Assembly: GCF_947166265.1 (NCBI RefSeq)
Contig: NZ_CAMVDO010000024.1
Span: 1-44,983, forward strand
Origin: an uncultured Fibrobacter sp.
Lineage (GTDB): Bacteria > Fibrobacterota > Fibrobacteria > Fibrobacterales > Fibrobacteraceae
Direction: 5' to 3'
Length of the DNA stretch: 44,983 nt
Both the position numbers and the translations under genes were made by a program. Positions within the stretch are counted from its first letter, which is position 1. Each line of letters opens with the position of its first letter. Below are positions 8,965 through 18,190 of this stretch, in pieces. Below the pieces are notes generated by a model that did no database searches, was not told the DNA's origin, and saw only the letters and a program-made list of their open reading frames with translations.

Positions 8965-9804
8965 ATGCTTTTCCTCCTCCTTACAATTGTTCCGGCGTTC
9001 CTTTTTGCTTGTGGGAACATTCTCGAAAAATCGGGTGTGTCCACGGTCGGCAAGCGCACGGGTGGAACTTCCAGACCTTGGGAATTTTTCAAGGGCGTGA
9101 TTACGAATAAGTTCTGGTGGCTGGGAATCGGTTGCTCGGGGCTTGCTACACTGGGCTACTATATTGCCATGGCTCGTTATGACCTTAGTCAGGTGCAGCC
9201 GATGATGGTGCTGAATCCGGTGCTTACCGCCTTGATGGGTTTCTGCATCTTGAAGGAGACCTTGACTAAGCGTATTGTTGTCGCCATTTGCTTTGTCGTG
9301 GCGGGCCTTCTTTATTCGGTGGAAAGCATGGGCCAATCGACGGCGGTGCAGAATATCGGAATGCTTTGGGCGTATGCGGGTGGACTCAGTGCGGTAACGC
9401 TTGTTGCGCACCTCTGGGTCAAGGATCGCGAAATGGTGGACTCCCTGATTATGGGCGTTGGCTTTGGACTTTCGGCGGCGTTCTACAAGAGCCTCGCGAT
9501 GGACTTTGACTTGGACCATATCGAGCTTTCGTCCATCGCGAGTTTGCTAATGGATTTCAGGACTCTCGGATACATTGCGACTTATGGAATTGCCTTCCTG
9601 TATTCGCAGGTGTCGTTCTCCCGTGGGCGCGCTCTGTTCATTGTTCCGTTTAGCGCTGCTGTCGGTGCCGCTGTGCCGACTTTGGCCGGTGTTCTCGTCT
9701 TTTCGGAAGCATTCCCTGTGGGCAAGGTGATTTCGGTGACCCTGGTGCTGGTTGGCGCCTGTCTGTTTATTGTACGTAGGTCGCGCCGAAAAAAACGTTC
9801 CTAG
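8965..9804 (+). CDS. DMT-superfamily (EamA-like) permease
   Basis: A 279-residue, very hydrophobic protein with about ten predicted membrane helices in two repeated halves. Each half ends in a helix bearing the EamA-type pattern (PMMVLNPVLTALMGFCILKE in the first; VPFSAAVGAAVPTLAGVLVF in the second), the signature of drug/metabolite transporters. A basic tail (RRSRRKKRS) marks a cytoplasmic C-terminus. It starts three bases after slt and ends ten bases before the lipoprotein start at 9814, so it lies mid-operon. The substrate cannot be read from the sequence. Confidence 0.8.
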   Translation: MLFLLLTIVPAFLFACGNILEKSGVSTVGKRTGGTSRPWEFFKGVITNKFWWLGIGCSGLATLGYYIAMARYDLSQVQPMMVLNPVLTALMGFCILKETLTKRIVVAICFVVAGLLYSVESMGQSTAVQNIGMLWAYAGGLSAVTLVAHLWVKDREMVDSLIMGVGFGLSAAFYKSLAMDFDLDHIELSSIASLLMDFRTLGYIATYGIAFLYSQVSFSRGRALFIVPFSAAVGAAVPTLAGVLVFSEAFPVGKVISVTLVLVGACLFIVRRSRRKKRS

Positions 9805-9813
9805 TTGCGTCTT

Positions 9814-12612
9814 ATGGTGTGCAGACGTATCATGTACTATTGTTTGTTGTTGCTGTTGGTTTTAGGACTTTCGGCTTGTTCCGATGATTCGTCCAGTTCA
9901 TCGAATGATGTTTCCGATATTACCGAAGTCAGTTCTGCTTCGGAAGATAGTGTGCCGGAAAATGAGCCGGGGCTTCCTTTTGTAGGGGGCAACGTGGTGA
10001 TTTCGGAAATTGATCCGATTAACATCGTTTACGAAGATCATGAAGGGGGTGATGCGGGGTGGATTGAACTCTATAACAAGTCTTCCGATACGGTAGACCT
10101 TTCGGGGATGGCGCTTACGGATTCGCTTGCACGCCCGTTCAAGTGGAAATTCGGCAATGTAAAGATTGCTCCGGATTCGTACTTGTTGGTCTTTATGTCG
10201 GGAAAAGATGTTCCTGATTATGTTTACCCGCACGATTCGCTTGACCTGATTGGTCCTGGCTGCTGGACTTGGACCGACGCGCAGAATGATCCACCAGGTT
10301 ATAGTTATGCGGACCCCTTGCCCGGTCAAAAGAAAAACTGTTTTAAGGATAAGGAACAACGTCAATTTGGTGCCGTCATGAAGTTGGGAGAAAATGAAGA
10401 CCTTGGCTGGTCTTCAATTGCCGTGTTTGTAGGAACAGGAAATAGCGATCCGAGTGACGTCCTCGATATGGCGGCGACTAACGAGCTCCTGGTTCACGCC
10501 TTCATTACTAAGGACCGCAAAGTTTCGCTTAGGCTTACGCAGCCTGATATCGATGACTGGAAAGGGTACGAGATGATTCTAACGGGGACGGGAGATTCTT
10601 CTACGGTGTACCGGTTGCCTCTTCCGATCGGGAAGACTTTTCCGGACCTTAAGAATATTTACGGAACGCGCATGAGTCCGGAAGCAAATGAGTCGCAGGA
10701 GGTGACGGTCAAGGTTTTCAGCTACATTGCTCGAAACCGGGGACATGAACCGCATGCGGGTTTCAGACTTTCGGAGAAGGGGGCTCGACTGTATCTGGTA
10801 AATGCCGATACGACTCTTGCGGATTCGGTGGAGTATCCCGAGATTCCAGTAGGAAAGACTTGGAATTTGGGATCCCTGGCCGATGGAACGACCGGATTTG
10901 GATTTGCCTTGCCGTCTCCTTACGGTCAGGTGAAATCGTCCGTGATGGAGAGCCGTTCCCCTGCGGTTGATACGTTGGCCGAATTCCCGCCGTCTGGTTT
11001 TTATGCGGCTCCTTTTGAAGTGAAAATTCCGCGGAATCATTCGGTTCGTTGTGTTGTTGGCGGAATTGCCCCTACGGAAGGTCCTACGGAAACGGCTCTT
11101 GTGCAGATAAAATCTTCTGCGACGATTCGCTGCGCCTCTTTCGTGCCGGGGGCACTTCCGGGTGAAGAGTTGGTTCGCACCTACATTATTGGTGAAAAGC
11201 CGAAATTGCCAGCTGTATTCCTGACGGCGGATCCGAATTCACTCTTTGACCCTGATTCGGGAATTTACATGGAAGGCCCTAACGCTCAGGAGAAGGAACC
11301 TCATTATGGAGCGAATTATTGGCAGGATAAGGAAATTCCCGTGTTTGTGGAATTGACGGAATCGGAGTCCGAATTGCCTGCATTTTCTAAGCGGGCGGGA
11401 CTCAAGATATTTGGAAATTACAGTCGTCAGAATGCCAAGAAGTCCGTCGCGGTTACTTTCCGCGAAAAGTATGGTGACAAGCGCCTGCACTACAGCCTTT
11501 TCCCCGAGTTTCCGGAACTGAACAAGTTCAAGGTGTTCCTGCTGCGCAACAATGGAAGCAACTTCGGACAGGACTACATTCGCGACCGCCTTGCCAGTTC
11601 TGTTAGCGAGGGGCTCGGTGTCGATTACCAACGCGGAAGGTTCGCGGTTGTGTATTACAACGGGGAGTATTATGGCATCCATAGCATTCGTGAACGTTCG
11701 ACGGAGTACTATTTCGAGACGCATTACGGGCTTGATCCTGACGAAATCGATTTGCTCAAGGCGGACAATTCCGTGTCGGCGGGGTCTGCGACTGACTATG
11801 TAGCCCTGATGGATTGGCTGGAAACGCATCACCTGAAGAGCGACAAGGACTACGATTACGTGAAGTCGCAAATCGATGTGGATAACTTGATGAACTATAT
11901 GCAGGTGGAACTTTATTCCAATAATCGTGACTGGCCGAGCAACAACCTAAAAAAATGGCGCGGCACAAATCCGAAAACATTGTGGAAGTGGTTCTTGTAC
12001 GATATGGATTTTGGAATGGGAAACAACTTTAGCCAGTATACGAACAACATATTTGAGTTCGCGTTGGCGGAAAATGGCGAAACTTGGCCTAACGGGCCTG
12101 AAAGCACTTTGTTGTTTAGGCGAATGTTCGAAAATGCCGATTTCAAGGCCACTTTTATCAATCGTATGACAGCGCTTCTCCAGATGAATTTCGAAAGTTC
12201 CCGAGTCCTTGCTCGAATTAAGAACATGATGGCTGAAATCGAATCCGAAATTCCCCGAGACCAGAAACGCTGGAAACTGAATGCGTCTAGGATGGAAAAT
12301 CAGCTGAAGTCGATCAAGGACTTCGCCCAAAAGCGTCCGGAGGTCTTGTATCAGGAACTTCGCGAGTATTTTGAACTAGGCGAGTCTGCTCCGTTGACCT
12401 TGACGGTTCAGGGATCGGGGACGATTCTTGTACACGGCTTGCCTCTAGATCGGTCTACGATGACAATCCCGTTCTTTGAAAATTTCCCGGTCACCTTGAC
12501 TGCATCGCCTTCGGCTGGGGGTGTGTGGAAGGGGTGGAGCGACGGGGTGAAGGAAGCCTCGCGGACTGTTGTGCCCGGTGAAATAAGCGAATTAAAAGCG
12601 ATTTTTAAGTAG
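9814..12612 (+). CDS. Large lipoprotein with lamin-tail, CotH kinase and C-terminal repeat domains
   Basis: A surface lipoprotein of about 932 residues. The start at ATG 9814 gives an Arg-Arg n-region and lipobox LGLSAC followed by an Asp/Ser linker; TTG at 9805 and ATG at 9832 are alternatives. Domains in order: a lamin-tail domain (about 60-130; [24 protein letters not shown]), a chitobiase C-terminal-like sandwich (about 390-465; [14 protein letters not shown]), a CotH domain (about 470-810; [43 protein letters not shown]), and a C-terminal InlB-like strand repeat (about 855-930; [18 protein letters not shown]). CotH proteins are atypical kinases; the second Asp of DMDFG fits the metal-binding residue. 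The target is unknown. It may be expressed with the DMT gene directly upstream. Confidence 0.85.
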   Translation: MVCRRIMYYCLLLLLVLGLSACSDDSSSSSNDVSDITEVSSASEDSVPENEPGLPFVGGNVVISEIDPINIVYEDHEGGDAGWIELYNKSSDTVDLSGMALTDSLARPFKWKFGNVKIAPDSYLLVFMSGKDVPDYVYPHDSLDLIGPGCWTWTDAQNDPPGYSYADPLPGQKKNCFKDKEQRQFGAVMKLGENEDLGWSSIAVFVGTGNSDPSDVLDMAATNELLVHAFITKDRKVSLRLTQPDIDDWKGYEMILTGTGDSSTVYRLPLPIGKTFPDLKNIYGTRMSPEANESQEVTVKVFSYIARNRGHEPHAGFRLSEKGARLYLVNADTTLADSVEYPEIPVGKTWNLGSLADGTTGFGFALPSPYGQVKSSVMESRSPAVDTLAEFPPSGFYAAPFEVKIPRNHSVRCVVGGIAPTEGPTETALVQIKSSATIRCASFVPGALPGEELVRTYIIGEKPKLPAVFLTADPNSLFDPDSGIYMEGPNAQEKEPHYGANYWQDKEIPVFVELTESESELPAFSKRAGLKIFGNYSRQNAKKSVAVTFREKYGDKRLHYSLFPEFPELNKFKVFLLRNNGSNFGQDYIRDRLASSVSEGLGVDYQRGRFAVVYYNGEYYGIHSIRERSTEYYFETHYGLDPDEIDLLKADNSVSAGSATDYVALMDWLETHHLKSDKDYDYVKSQIDVDNLMNYMQVELYSNNRDWPSNNLKKWRGTNPKTLWKWFLYDMDFGMGNNFSQYTNNIFEFALAENGETWPNGPESTLLFRRMFENADFKATFINRMTALLQMNFESSRVLARIKNMMAEIESEIPRDQKRWKLNASRMENQLKSIKDFAQKRPEVLYQELREYFELGESAPLTLTVQGSGTILVHGLPLDRSTMTIPFFENFPVTLTASPSAGGVWKGWSDGVKEASRTVVPGEISELKAIFK

Positions 12613-12751
12613 TCTGTGTATACAGCGCTCTCTTGCGAACACCAAGGGAACAAAAAAATGTGATGTATATCTTACAGAACCGCTCTTTGACTTTTTTTTA
12701 GCTACTATAGTGTATATGGGAAATCCTGAATTTTCTAAATTTGGGCACACT
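12613..12751 (+). promoter_or_regulatory. Intergenic region with candidate promoter for the polysaccharide + half
   Basis: The 139-base gap holds TTGACT at 12687-12692, a T8 run, and TGTATA at 12711-12716 (18-base spacing), a plausible but unproven sigma-70-like pair. No terminator hairpin for the upstream CotH gene is apparent. The polysaccharide genes from 12752 need a promoter and this is the best candidate. Confidence 0.35.
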
Positions 12752-14122
12752 ATGAGTTACAATACTAAGATTCTTTGCATTGGCGCGGGCTATGTCGGTG
12801 GCCCCACTATGACCGTTATCGCCGACAAGTGCCCCGATGTAAAAGTGACTGTGGTTGATATCAACCAGTCCCGTATTGACGCTTGGAATAGCGACAACCT
12901 CCCGATTTTTGAACCCGGCCTCGATGACGTGGTGAAGCGCGCCCGTGGCCGTAACCTCTTCTTTAGCACGGATATCCCTGCTGCCATCAAGGAAGCGGAT
13001 ATCATCTTTGTTTCGGTGAATACGCCGACGAAAACTTTTGGTCATGGTGCCGGTAAGGCCTCCGACTTGCAGTACTGGGAAAAGACGGCCCGCAATATCC
13101 TCGAAATTGCCGACGAAGGCAAGATCATTGTGGAAAAGTCCACGCTTCCGGTGCGTACCGCCGCCGCCATGGAACGAATCTTGAACTCTAACGACAAGGG
13201 ACTGCACTTCGAAGTGCTTTCCAACCCGGAATTCCTCGCCGAAGGAACCGCCATTAACGACCTTTTTGAACCGGACCGCGTGCTCATCGGTAGCCACCAG
13301 ACGGAATCGGGCCTTGCCGCCTGCCAGAAGCTGGTCGACGTTTATGCACACTGGGTGCCGCGTGACCGCATCCTCACGACAAACCTCTGGAGTTCCGAAC
13401 TGACGAAGCTCACCGCGAACGCCTTCCTGGCCCAGCGCATCAGCTCTATTAACTCGATTAGCGCCCTTTGCGAAAAGACGGGTGCCGATGTGGACGAAGT
13501 TGCCTACGTGATGGGCAAGGACCGTCGTATCGGTTCCAAGTTCCTCAAGGCCTCTATCGGCTTTGGCGGTTCTTGCTTCAAGAAAGATATTTTGAACCTC
13601 GTGTACCTGTGTGGCTACTATGGTCTCCCTGAAGTGGCCGCCTACTGGGAATCGGTGGTGAAAATCAATGAATGGCAGACCCACCGTGTGGTGGACCGTA
13701 TGCTCGAGACCATGTTCAACACGATTGCAGGTAAGAAGATTGCCGTGTTCGGTTTCGCCTTCAAGGCCAATACCGGTGACACTCGCGAAAGCCCGGCAAA
13801 CCTGGTTGTGCGTGACTTGCTCGCCGAACATGCACTGCCGGTCGTAACCGATCCGAAGGCTATTCCTGATGCCAAGCGCGATTTGAAGGACGTGCTTGAC
13901 CAGGTTCAGTTCGAGGAGGATCCGTACAAGGCTGCCGAAGGAGCTCATGCAGTGGTAGTCTGCACGGAATGGAAGTGCTTTGCGGAACTCGATTGGAACC
14001 GTATTTACAAGGGCATGGCAAAGCCTGCCTTCGTATTCGACGGACGCAATATCCTGGATGCAGACGCTTTGAAGAAGATCGGTTTCGAAGTGTCTAGCAT
14101 AGGCAAGGGAAAAGCGGAGTAG
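12752..14122 (+). CDS. ugd: UDP-glucose 6-dehydrogenase, animal-like class
   Basis: A 456-residue NAD-dependent enzyme oxidising UDP-glucose to UDP-glucuronate. The ATG at 12752 is preferred over GTG at 12710 because the Rossmann strand [14 protein letters not shown] then starts near residue 5 and the catalytic Cys in [10 protein letters not shown] is residue 275, next to Cys276 of human UGDH. Many stretches read like the animal enzyme rather than the usual bacterial Ugd: [89 protein letters not shown]. All expected catalytic residues are present. It heads the + strand half of the polysaccharide locus and is three bases from the first LicD gene. It probably supplies UDP-glucuronate to the encoded glycan. 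Confidence 0.93.
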   Translation: MSYNTKILCIGAGYVGGPTMTVIADKCPDVKVTVVDINQSRIDAWNSDNLPIFEPGLDDVVKRARGRNLFFSTDIPAAIKEADIIFVSVNTPTKTFGHGAGKASDLQYWEKTARNILEIADEGKIIVEKSTLPVRTAAAMERILNSNDKGLHFEVLSNPEFLAEGTAINDLFEPDRVLIGSHQTESGLAACQKLVDVYAHWVPRDRILTTNLWSSELTKLTANAFLAQRISSINSISALCEKTGADVDEVAYVMGKDRRIGSKFLKASIGFGGSCFKKDILNLVYLCGYYGLPEVAAYWESVVKINEWQTHRVVDRMLETMFNTIAGKKIAVFGFAFKANTGDTRESPANLVVRDLLAEHALPVVTDPKAIPDAKRDLKDVLDQVQFEEDPYKAAEGAHAVVVCTEWKCFAELDWNRIYKGMAKPAFVFDGRNILDADALKKIGFEVSSIGKGKAE

Positions 14123-14124
14123 CC

Positions 14125-14997
14125 ATGGGGCTTGATTCAAAAACACGACAGCCGGTGCCTCTTTCGAAGGCACAGTTGTCTATTTTGAATATTTTCAAGG
14201 AAATTAAACCATTCCTGGAGAATAATTCAATACCTTATTTTTTGCTGGGAGGGTCCCTGTTGGGGGCTGTTCGGCATAAGGGTTTTATTCCCTGGGATGA
14301 CGATATTGATATCGGTATCGTTCGTGACGACTACGAACGTTTCCTGGATACGGTATCCAAGAATCTGCCGGATCATCTGGAACTTCGTTCGTATCGCGAC
14401 GAGTCCGACCATCATTACTATTTCTCCAGAATTGTAGACAAACGGTACGTGATGAGCCGAGAGGGAAGCCTCGTTTCCAGAAAGGAAAATCTCTGGGTGG
14501 ATATTTTCCCGCTAGATGGAATGCCTAACAATTGGCTTAAGCGTCGCATTCATATGCTCCGTCTTTTGTGGGTGCGTCTGTGCTATCATGTGGCGTGTTT
14601 CGACAAGGTGAACCTGAAACGCCCGAACAGACCGCTGTCGGAACGTATCATTATTTCCCTTGTTAAGAACATCCATCTGGGCGGCCATCGCGATTACAAG
14701 AAATGGCTCGTCAAGCTCGATAAGCTCCTGAGGGCCTACAAGGTTCAGGATTCAAACTGGGTCGTGAACTTTATGGGACAGTACAAGTTCAAGGAAATGT
14801 TCCCGAAGTCCTATTACGGAAAAGGCAAGCTCTACACCTTCGAGGACATGGAGCTGATGGGCCCGGAAGATTACGACCGAGTGCTTTCCCAGATGTACGG
14901 GGACTACATGAAGGAACCTGACGACTGCGACAAGAACGTGCACGATGCGTATCTTCAGGATCAGAAGGCTGAATTGATGCATGGCAAACTCGCTTAG
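14125..14997 (+). CDS. LicD-family phosphotransferase, copy 1
   Basis: A 290-residue LicD-type nucleotidyltransferase-fold protein. The family core is clear: LLGGSLLGAVRHKGFIPWDD followed by DIDIGIVRDDYERF (residues about 38-71), with the acidic residues that bind metal and nucleotide donor; DIFPLDGMP and the basic C-terminal half (YYGKGKLYTFEDMELMGPEDYD) are also typical. LicD proteins move a phosphorylated group from a CDP-activated donor to a glycan, classically phosphocholine; the related fukutin proteins use CDP-ribitol. It overlaps the second LicD gene by 17 bases. With a CDP-glycerol-forming enzyme in the same locus (30323-30721), glycerol phosphate is a sensible donor. That substrate is inference. 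Confidence 0.87.
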   Translation: MGLDSKTRQPVPLSKAQLSILNIFKEIKPFLENNSIPYFLLGGSLLGAVRHKGFIPWDDDIDIGIVRDDYERFLDTVSKNLPDHLELRSYRDESDHHYYFSRIVDKRYVMSREGSLVSRKENLWVDIFPLDGMPNNWLKRRIHMLRLLWVRLCYHVACFDKVNLKRPNRPLSERIIISLVKNIHLGGHRDYKKWLVKLDKLLRAYKVQDSNWVVNFMGQYKFKEMFPKSYYGKGKLYTFEDMELMGPEDYDRVLSQMYGDYMKEPDDCDKNVHDAYLQDQKAELMHGKLA

Positions 14998-15820
14998 ACA
15001 GCTGCAACTGAAAGAACTGGAACTCTTGAAGTTCTTTCAGCAAGTTTGTAAGGAACATGATATCGAGTACTACGCTCTAGGCGGTACTTTGCTTGGAGCA
15101 GTACGCCATAAGGGCTTTATTCCCTGGGACGATGATATCGATGTCGGAATCCCGCGTCCGGATTACGAACGCCTCTGCAAGATTCTAGAAGAAATGTCCG
15201 GAACAGGAAAAATCAAGTTCCGCTCGTACAAAAATTCTGAAGATTACATTCGCTATTTTGGTCATATTGAAGATACGACGTTCAAGGTCGTGCGTCACGA
15301 CAAGCTGAAAGCCGAAGAAACTTATGCGTGGATTGATCTTTTTCCGCTGGATGCGATGCCGAATAATGCTTTGCTTCGTAAGTTGAAGGTCTTTCAAGTG
15401 CTTGTGTTGCGCGCGCTTTTCCGTTTTTCTTGCTTTGATACTTTAGTAGATGTGCATAAAAAAGGGCGCCCTCTGCACGAAAAAATTTTGGTGTGGATCG
15501 GACTCCATACGCCAATCCAGAAACTCTTTAATACCAAAAGTTGCTTGCGCGCGCTTGAACGTGCGTTGACGTCTACTTCTTACGAAAAGTCGGATTACCT
15601 GGTGAATGCCATGGGCGCCTACAAGTTCCGTGAGATGTTCCATAAGAAATATTACGGTAAGGGACGCATGTATCCGTTCGAAGATACCGAAATTTGTGGC
15701 CCTGAAGATTACGACTTTGTCTGCAAGCAACTCTATGGCGATTACATGACTCCTCCGAAAATGGATGACCGCAACCATCATGGGCTCGAAACGGTCGAAG
15801 GCACCGAACAAAACAGCTAG
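14981..15820 (+). CDS. LicD-family phosphotransferase, copy 2
   Basis: A 279-residue paralogue of the preceding protein. It shares the same core (ALGGTLLGAVRHKGFIPWDD then DIDVGIPRPDYERL) and the same C-terminal block (YYGKGRMYPFEDTEICGPEDYD). DLFPLDAMPNN matches too, while the N-terminal third and the loop after RFSCFD differ, so the two probably act on different acceptors or positions. Its ATG lies within the end of copy 1, indicating translational coupling, and it ends eight bases before the glycosyltransferase start. The pair looks like a local duplication that has diverged. Donor and acceptor are not directly shown. Confidence 0.87.
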   Translation: MANSLRQLQLKELELLKFFQQVCKEHDIEYYALGGTLLGAVRHKGFIPWDDDIDVGIPRPDYERLCKILEEMSGTGKIKFRSYKNSEDYIRYFGHIEDTTFKVVRHDKLKAEETYAWIDLFPLDAMPNNALLRKLKVFQVLVLRALFRFSCFDTLVDVHKKGRPLHEKILVWIGLHTPIQKLFNTKSCLRALERALTSTSYEKSDYLVNAMGAYKFREMFHKKYYGKGRMYPFEDTEICGPEDYDFVCKQLYGDYMTPPKMDDRNHHGLETVEGTEQNS

Positions 15821-15828
15821 GTTTGTTT

Positions 15829-16866
15829 ATGCCTGCAGTAAGCGTCATTATTCCTGTTTATAATTCGGCGAAGTATTTGCGCGAATGCTTGGATAGCGTT
15901 GTTGCGCAAACGTTTTCTGACTGGGAAATGATCGCTGTCGATGACGGCAGCGTAGATGATTCGCCTGCCATTCTCGATGAATACGCCGCAAGAGATTTCC
16001 GCATCAAGGTTATCCATAAAGTGAACGGTGGCGTGTCGGCGGCCCGTAACGATGGCCTTGATGCTGCCAGTGGTGAATATGTACTGTTTGCGGATTCTGA
16101 CGACCTGCTTCTTGTAAATGCACTTGATGTCTTGTATAAAAAGATATCTGGAGAAAACGCTGATATCGTTTTTGGAGACCATTTATCATTCCAAGGAAAT
16201 GACGGCCCTGAGAAAGATCGTCGATACATTTTTTTTAACAAGCCTTTTGTTGCTTCTGATCGTGAAACGATTGTTCAAATTCAGCAGACGGTGCTGTATA
16301 GGGGCTTTTCTCCGTACTTTTCGGAACGCAGTGGATATCTTTTGGCGACCCCGTGGGCAAAACTCTTTCGCCGTCAATTGATTGTGGAATACGGAATTAA
16401 ATTCCCCCTGTCCATAAGCTTGTTTGAAGATGGCATTTTCGTGTTGCAGGTGTTGCAGCACTCTAATAGAGTTTGCTATGTGCAGGAGCCGATTTGCCGT
16501 TATCGAGTGCTGTCGACATCTCTGTGCCATGCACATGAAATATCTCCCATAGAGGTGTACAAGGCTATTTCGAAAGAAGTTCTTCTCTTTATTGAAACGA
16601 ATGGTGCGGATCAGCTGATGAATGCTTACCAGTCGCGTTTCCTTTATTATGCGAAGAAACAAGCCGGACAGCTTTTTTCGAGCTCCTTGTCTTTTTGGAA
16701 AAAATACAGAAACCTTAAACTTTTGCTGAACGATCCGTTCTATAAGCCCTTCGTTGCGAACGTCCCTTCGATGCGCTTGGTGGGAACGGAGAAGGTTTTT
16801 GGAATTTTAGCCTATCGAAGGCTTTATCTTATTCTTGCCGTTATTCTTTGGCGCCGTCGAGGCTAG
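15829..16866 (+). CDS. Family 2 glycosyltransferase
   Basis: A 345-residue inverting GT-A glycosyltransferase. The start is ATG 15829 (MPAVSVIIPVYNSAKYL); TTG at 15823 is a poorer alternative. The nucleotide-binding strand VSVIIPVYN, the acidic VDDGSVDDS, the NGGVSAARNDGLDAA segment and the metal-binding FADSDDLL are all in place in the first 100 residues. The C-terminal half is helix-rich and probably sets acceptor choice and membrane contact. Last gene of the + half of the polysaccharide locus; its final 26 bases overlap the 3' end of the opposing Wzy gene. Sugar specificity cannot be read from the sequence. Confidence 0.9.
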   Translation: MPAVSVIIPVYNSAKYLRECLDSVVAQTFSDWEMIAVDDGSVDDSPAILDEYAARDFRIKVIHKVNGGVSAARNDGLDAASGEYVLFADSDDLLLVNALDVLYKKISGENADIVFGDHLSFQGNDGPEKDRRYIFFNKPFVASDRETIVQIQQTVLYRGFSPYFSERSGYLLATPWAKLFRRQLIVEYGIKFPLSISLFEDGIFVLQVLQHSNRVCYVQEPICRYRVLSTSLCHAHEISPIEVYKAISKEVLLFIETNGADQLMNAYQSRFLYYAKKQAGQLFSSSLSFWKKYRNLKLLLNDPFYKPFVANVPSMRLVGTEKVFGILAYRRLYLILAVILWRRRG

Positions 16867-18178
16867 GATTTTCGTCGGCCTCTAATTCATCGTTCTTTTC
16901 TTTTGCGATTTGTCCGAGCTGGCAACCGGCAAGTAAGAAAAGAAATTGAGAGCAGTTTCCGATGGTTCCGGACAAGGTGACGAATACCGTGCCGGCGGCA
17001 ATCAAAGCAAATCCCCCGGAAATAAGGGGCGCCTTTCTATGCCTGAATAGGATGATAAACATCCAAAGCAAAAGAAGGTAATAGGAGAAAAGCCCAAAGA
17101 ATCCGCGGTCTATCAGGAGGGAAAATACAACGGATTCTAGCCCTCCCAAATCATCACCGTGGCTGTCTTGTGCACGGGTATCTTCTGCAAAAATAACATG
17201 GGAGGTAAACTTGTTTCCGTTCCCAAAAATGGGTGAATTACTGATGGAAACCAGCGTGAACAGAAGCTGTCTTTCTCTAAAATCGAGAGACGATCCTTTG
17301 CCCGCGTGACTGGTCTGGAAATTGTCCAACATGAAGGAGAATAATGCCGAAAAGGAAAAAACGACGATTCCTGCAATGAGGAACTTAATGAACGGCCCCA
17401 CTCTATCGAAAATTAAAAGCGCCACGCCCAATAAGGCACATACCAAAGCCGTTCTTGAACCGCAGAGAACGATGTTTAGGGTGAGAAGTAGCAGAACAAG
17501 TAGAATTTTCTTCCGGTCAAACGAGTCTTTCTTGAGATAGGGCAGGTAAAAAAGGAAAAGTGACATTAAAAGCATTCCAAAGGCCGTGGGATGCTTGGTG
17601 GTAAAGAAGGTTCGCAAGCGCCAGCTTTCGATAAGGCTGACTTTAGAATTCAAGTCGAAGGATCCGTTGTAATGTGGAAAGGCTGCACATACCATCCTGT
17701 AAGGGATGTTGTCGCTGAGCATGATTTCTACAATGCCGCAGAAGCATATGATGTAGACGAAGGGAACGAGCTTGATTGCAAAATTGTTGATCCCGACATG
17801 ACGTGCGTACAGATAGGCAGCGTAAATGTATCCCAGACAGTCTATGGCGTCGCGAACGCCGTAATACATGTCTTTGGAGGCGATTCCCGAGTTGTAAATG
17901 GCTGTAAAAAAGTAGCTGATAATATTGAGTAATATGGGAATGGTCAGGATGTTGAAAAATATGCTTCTGTTAAAGTTCTCGCGATCCTTGAAAAACTCAA
18001 CGATGAAATAAACGTACAGTATGATGTGCTGTGGCGATATAGAGGGATTGAGCGTGAACAGAGCTACATTGGGGAAAATAACCGTTCCTATAACGAGCGT
18101 AAGAAATCGCTTTTCAGAATTGGAGTAGATTATCGTAATGAGTAATCCAAAAAAGAATAGCAGGACAGCGATGCTCAT
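16841..18178 (-). CDS. Wzy-like polysaccharide polymerase / O-antigen ligase family membrane protein
   Basis: A 445-residue protein with about 11-12 membrane helices. It has the Wzy_C-type loop region: NIVLCGSRTALVCALLGVALL followed by a large periplasmic loop (RERQLLFTLVSISNSPIFGNGN) and then two more helices, as in O-antigen polymerases and ligases. A charged cytoplasmic tail ends the protein. It is the last gene of the minus-strand operon and overlaps the opposing glycosyltransferase by 26 bases. A TATATTTG box lies four bases before its start codon. With the Wzx flippase in the same operon, polymerase is the better guess than ligase, but sequence alone does not separate them. Confidence 0.8.
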   Translation of the reverse strand: MSIAVLLFFFGLLITIIYSNSEKRFLTLVIGTVIFPNVALFTLNPSISPQHIILYVYFIVEFFKDRENFNRSIFFNILTIPILLNIISYFFTAIYNSGIASKDMYYGVRDAIDCLGYIYAAYLYARHVGINNFAIKLVPFVYIICFCGIVEIMLSDNIPYRMVCAAFPHYNGSFDLNSKVSLIESWRLRTFFTTKHPTAFGMLLMSLFLFYLPYLKKDSFDRKKILLVLLLLTLNIVLCGSRTALVCALLGVALLIFDRVGPFIKFLIAGIVVFSFSALFSFMLDNFQTSHAGKGSSLDFRERQLLFTLVSISNSPIFGNGNKFTSHVIFAEDTRAQDSHGDDLGGLESVVFSLLIDRGFFGLFSYYLLLLWMFIILFRHRKAPLISGGFALIAAGTVFVTLSGTIGNCSQFLFLLAGCQLGQIAKEKNDELEADENPSLDGAKE

Positions 18179-18182
18179 TTTC

Positions 18183-18190
18183 CAAATATA
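18183..18190 (-). promoter_or_regulatory. Candidate Bacteroidota-type -7 box before the Wzy gene
   Basis: On the minus strand the sequence reads TATATTTG, then GAAA, then the ATG of the Wzy-like gene. It matches TAnnTTTG exactly and would start the mRNA at or next to the start codon. No TTTG lies 19-20 bases upstream (the nearest, at 18214-18217, is 23 away), so this is weaker than the tagD promoter. Confidence 0.3.

Noticed and set aside
8584-9519. A 311-residue antisense frame across slt and the permease gene
   Set aside because: It spans two clearly coding genes on the other strand, has no signal peptide or domain, and is rich in His/Arg/Lys without structure.
12710-12751. Extended start (GTG) for the UDP-glucose dehydrogenase
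   Set aside because: The extra 14 residues precede the Rossmann strand, and the ATG at 12752 gives catalytic Cys numbering that matches the animal enzyme.
12698-14173. A 491-residue open frame antisense to the UDP-glucose dehydrogenase gene
   Set aside because: It mirrors a strongly coding, well-conserved gene in a GC-rich codon pattern, has no recognisable motif, and its composition (rich in His, Arg, Val) is typical of a shadow frame.
14125-15820. LicD proteins as phosphocholine transferases
   Set aside because: No choline kinase, choline transporter or CTP:phosphocholine cytidylyltransferase is in the locus, whereas a CDP-glycerol enzyme is. Choline is therefore not the preferred reading, though not disproved.
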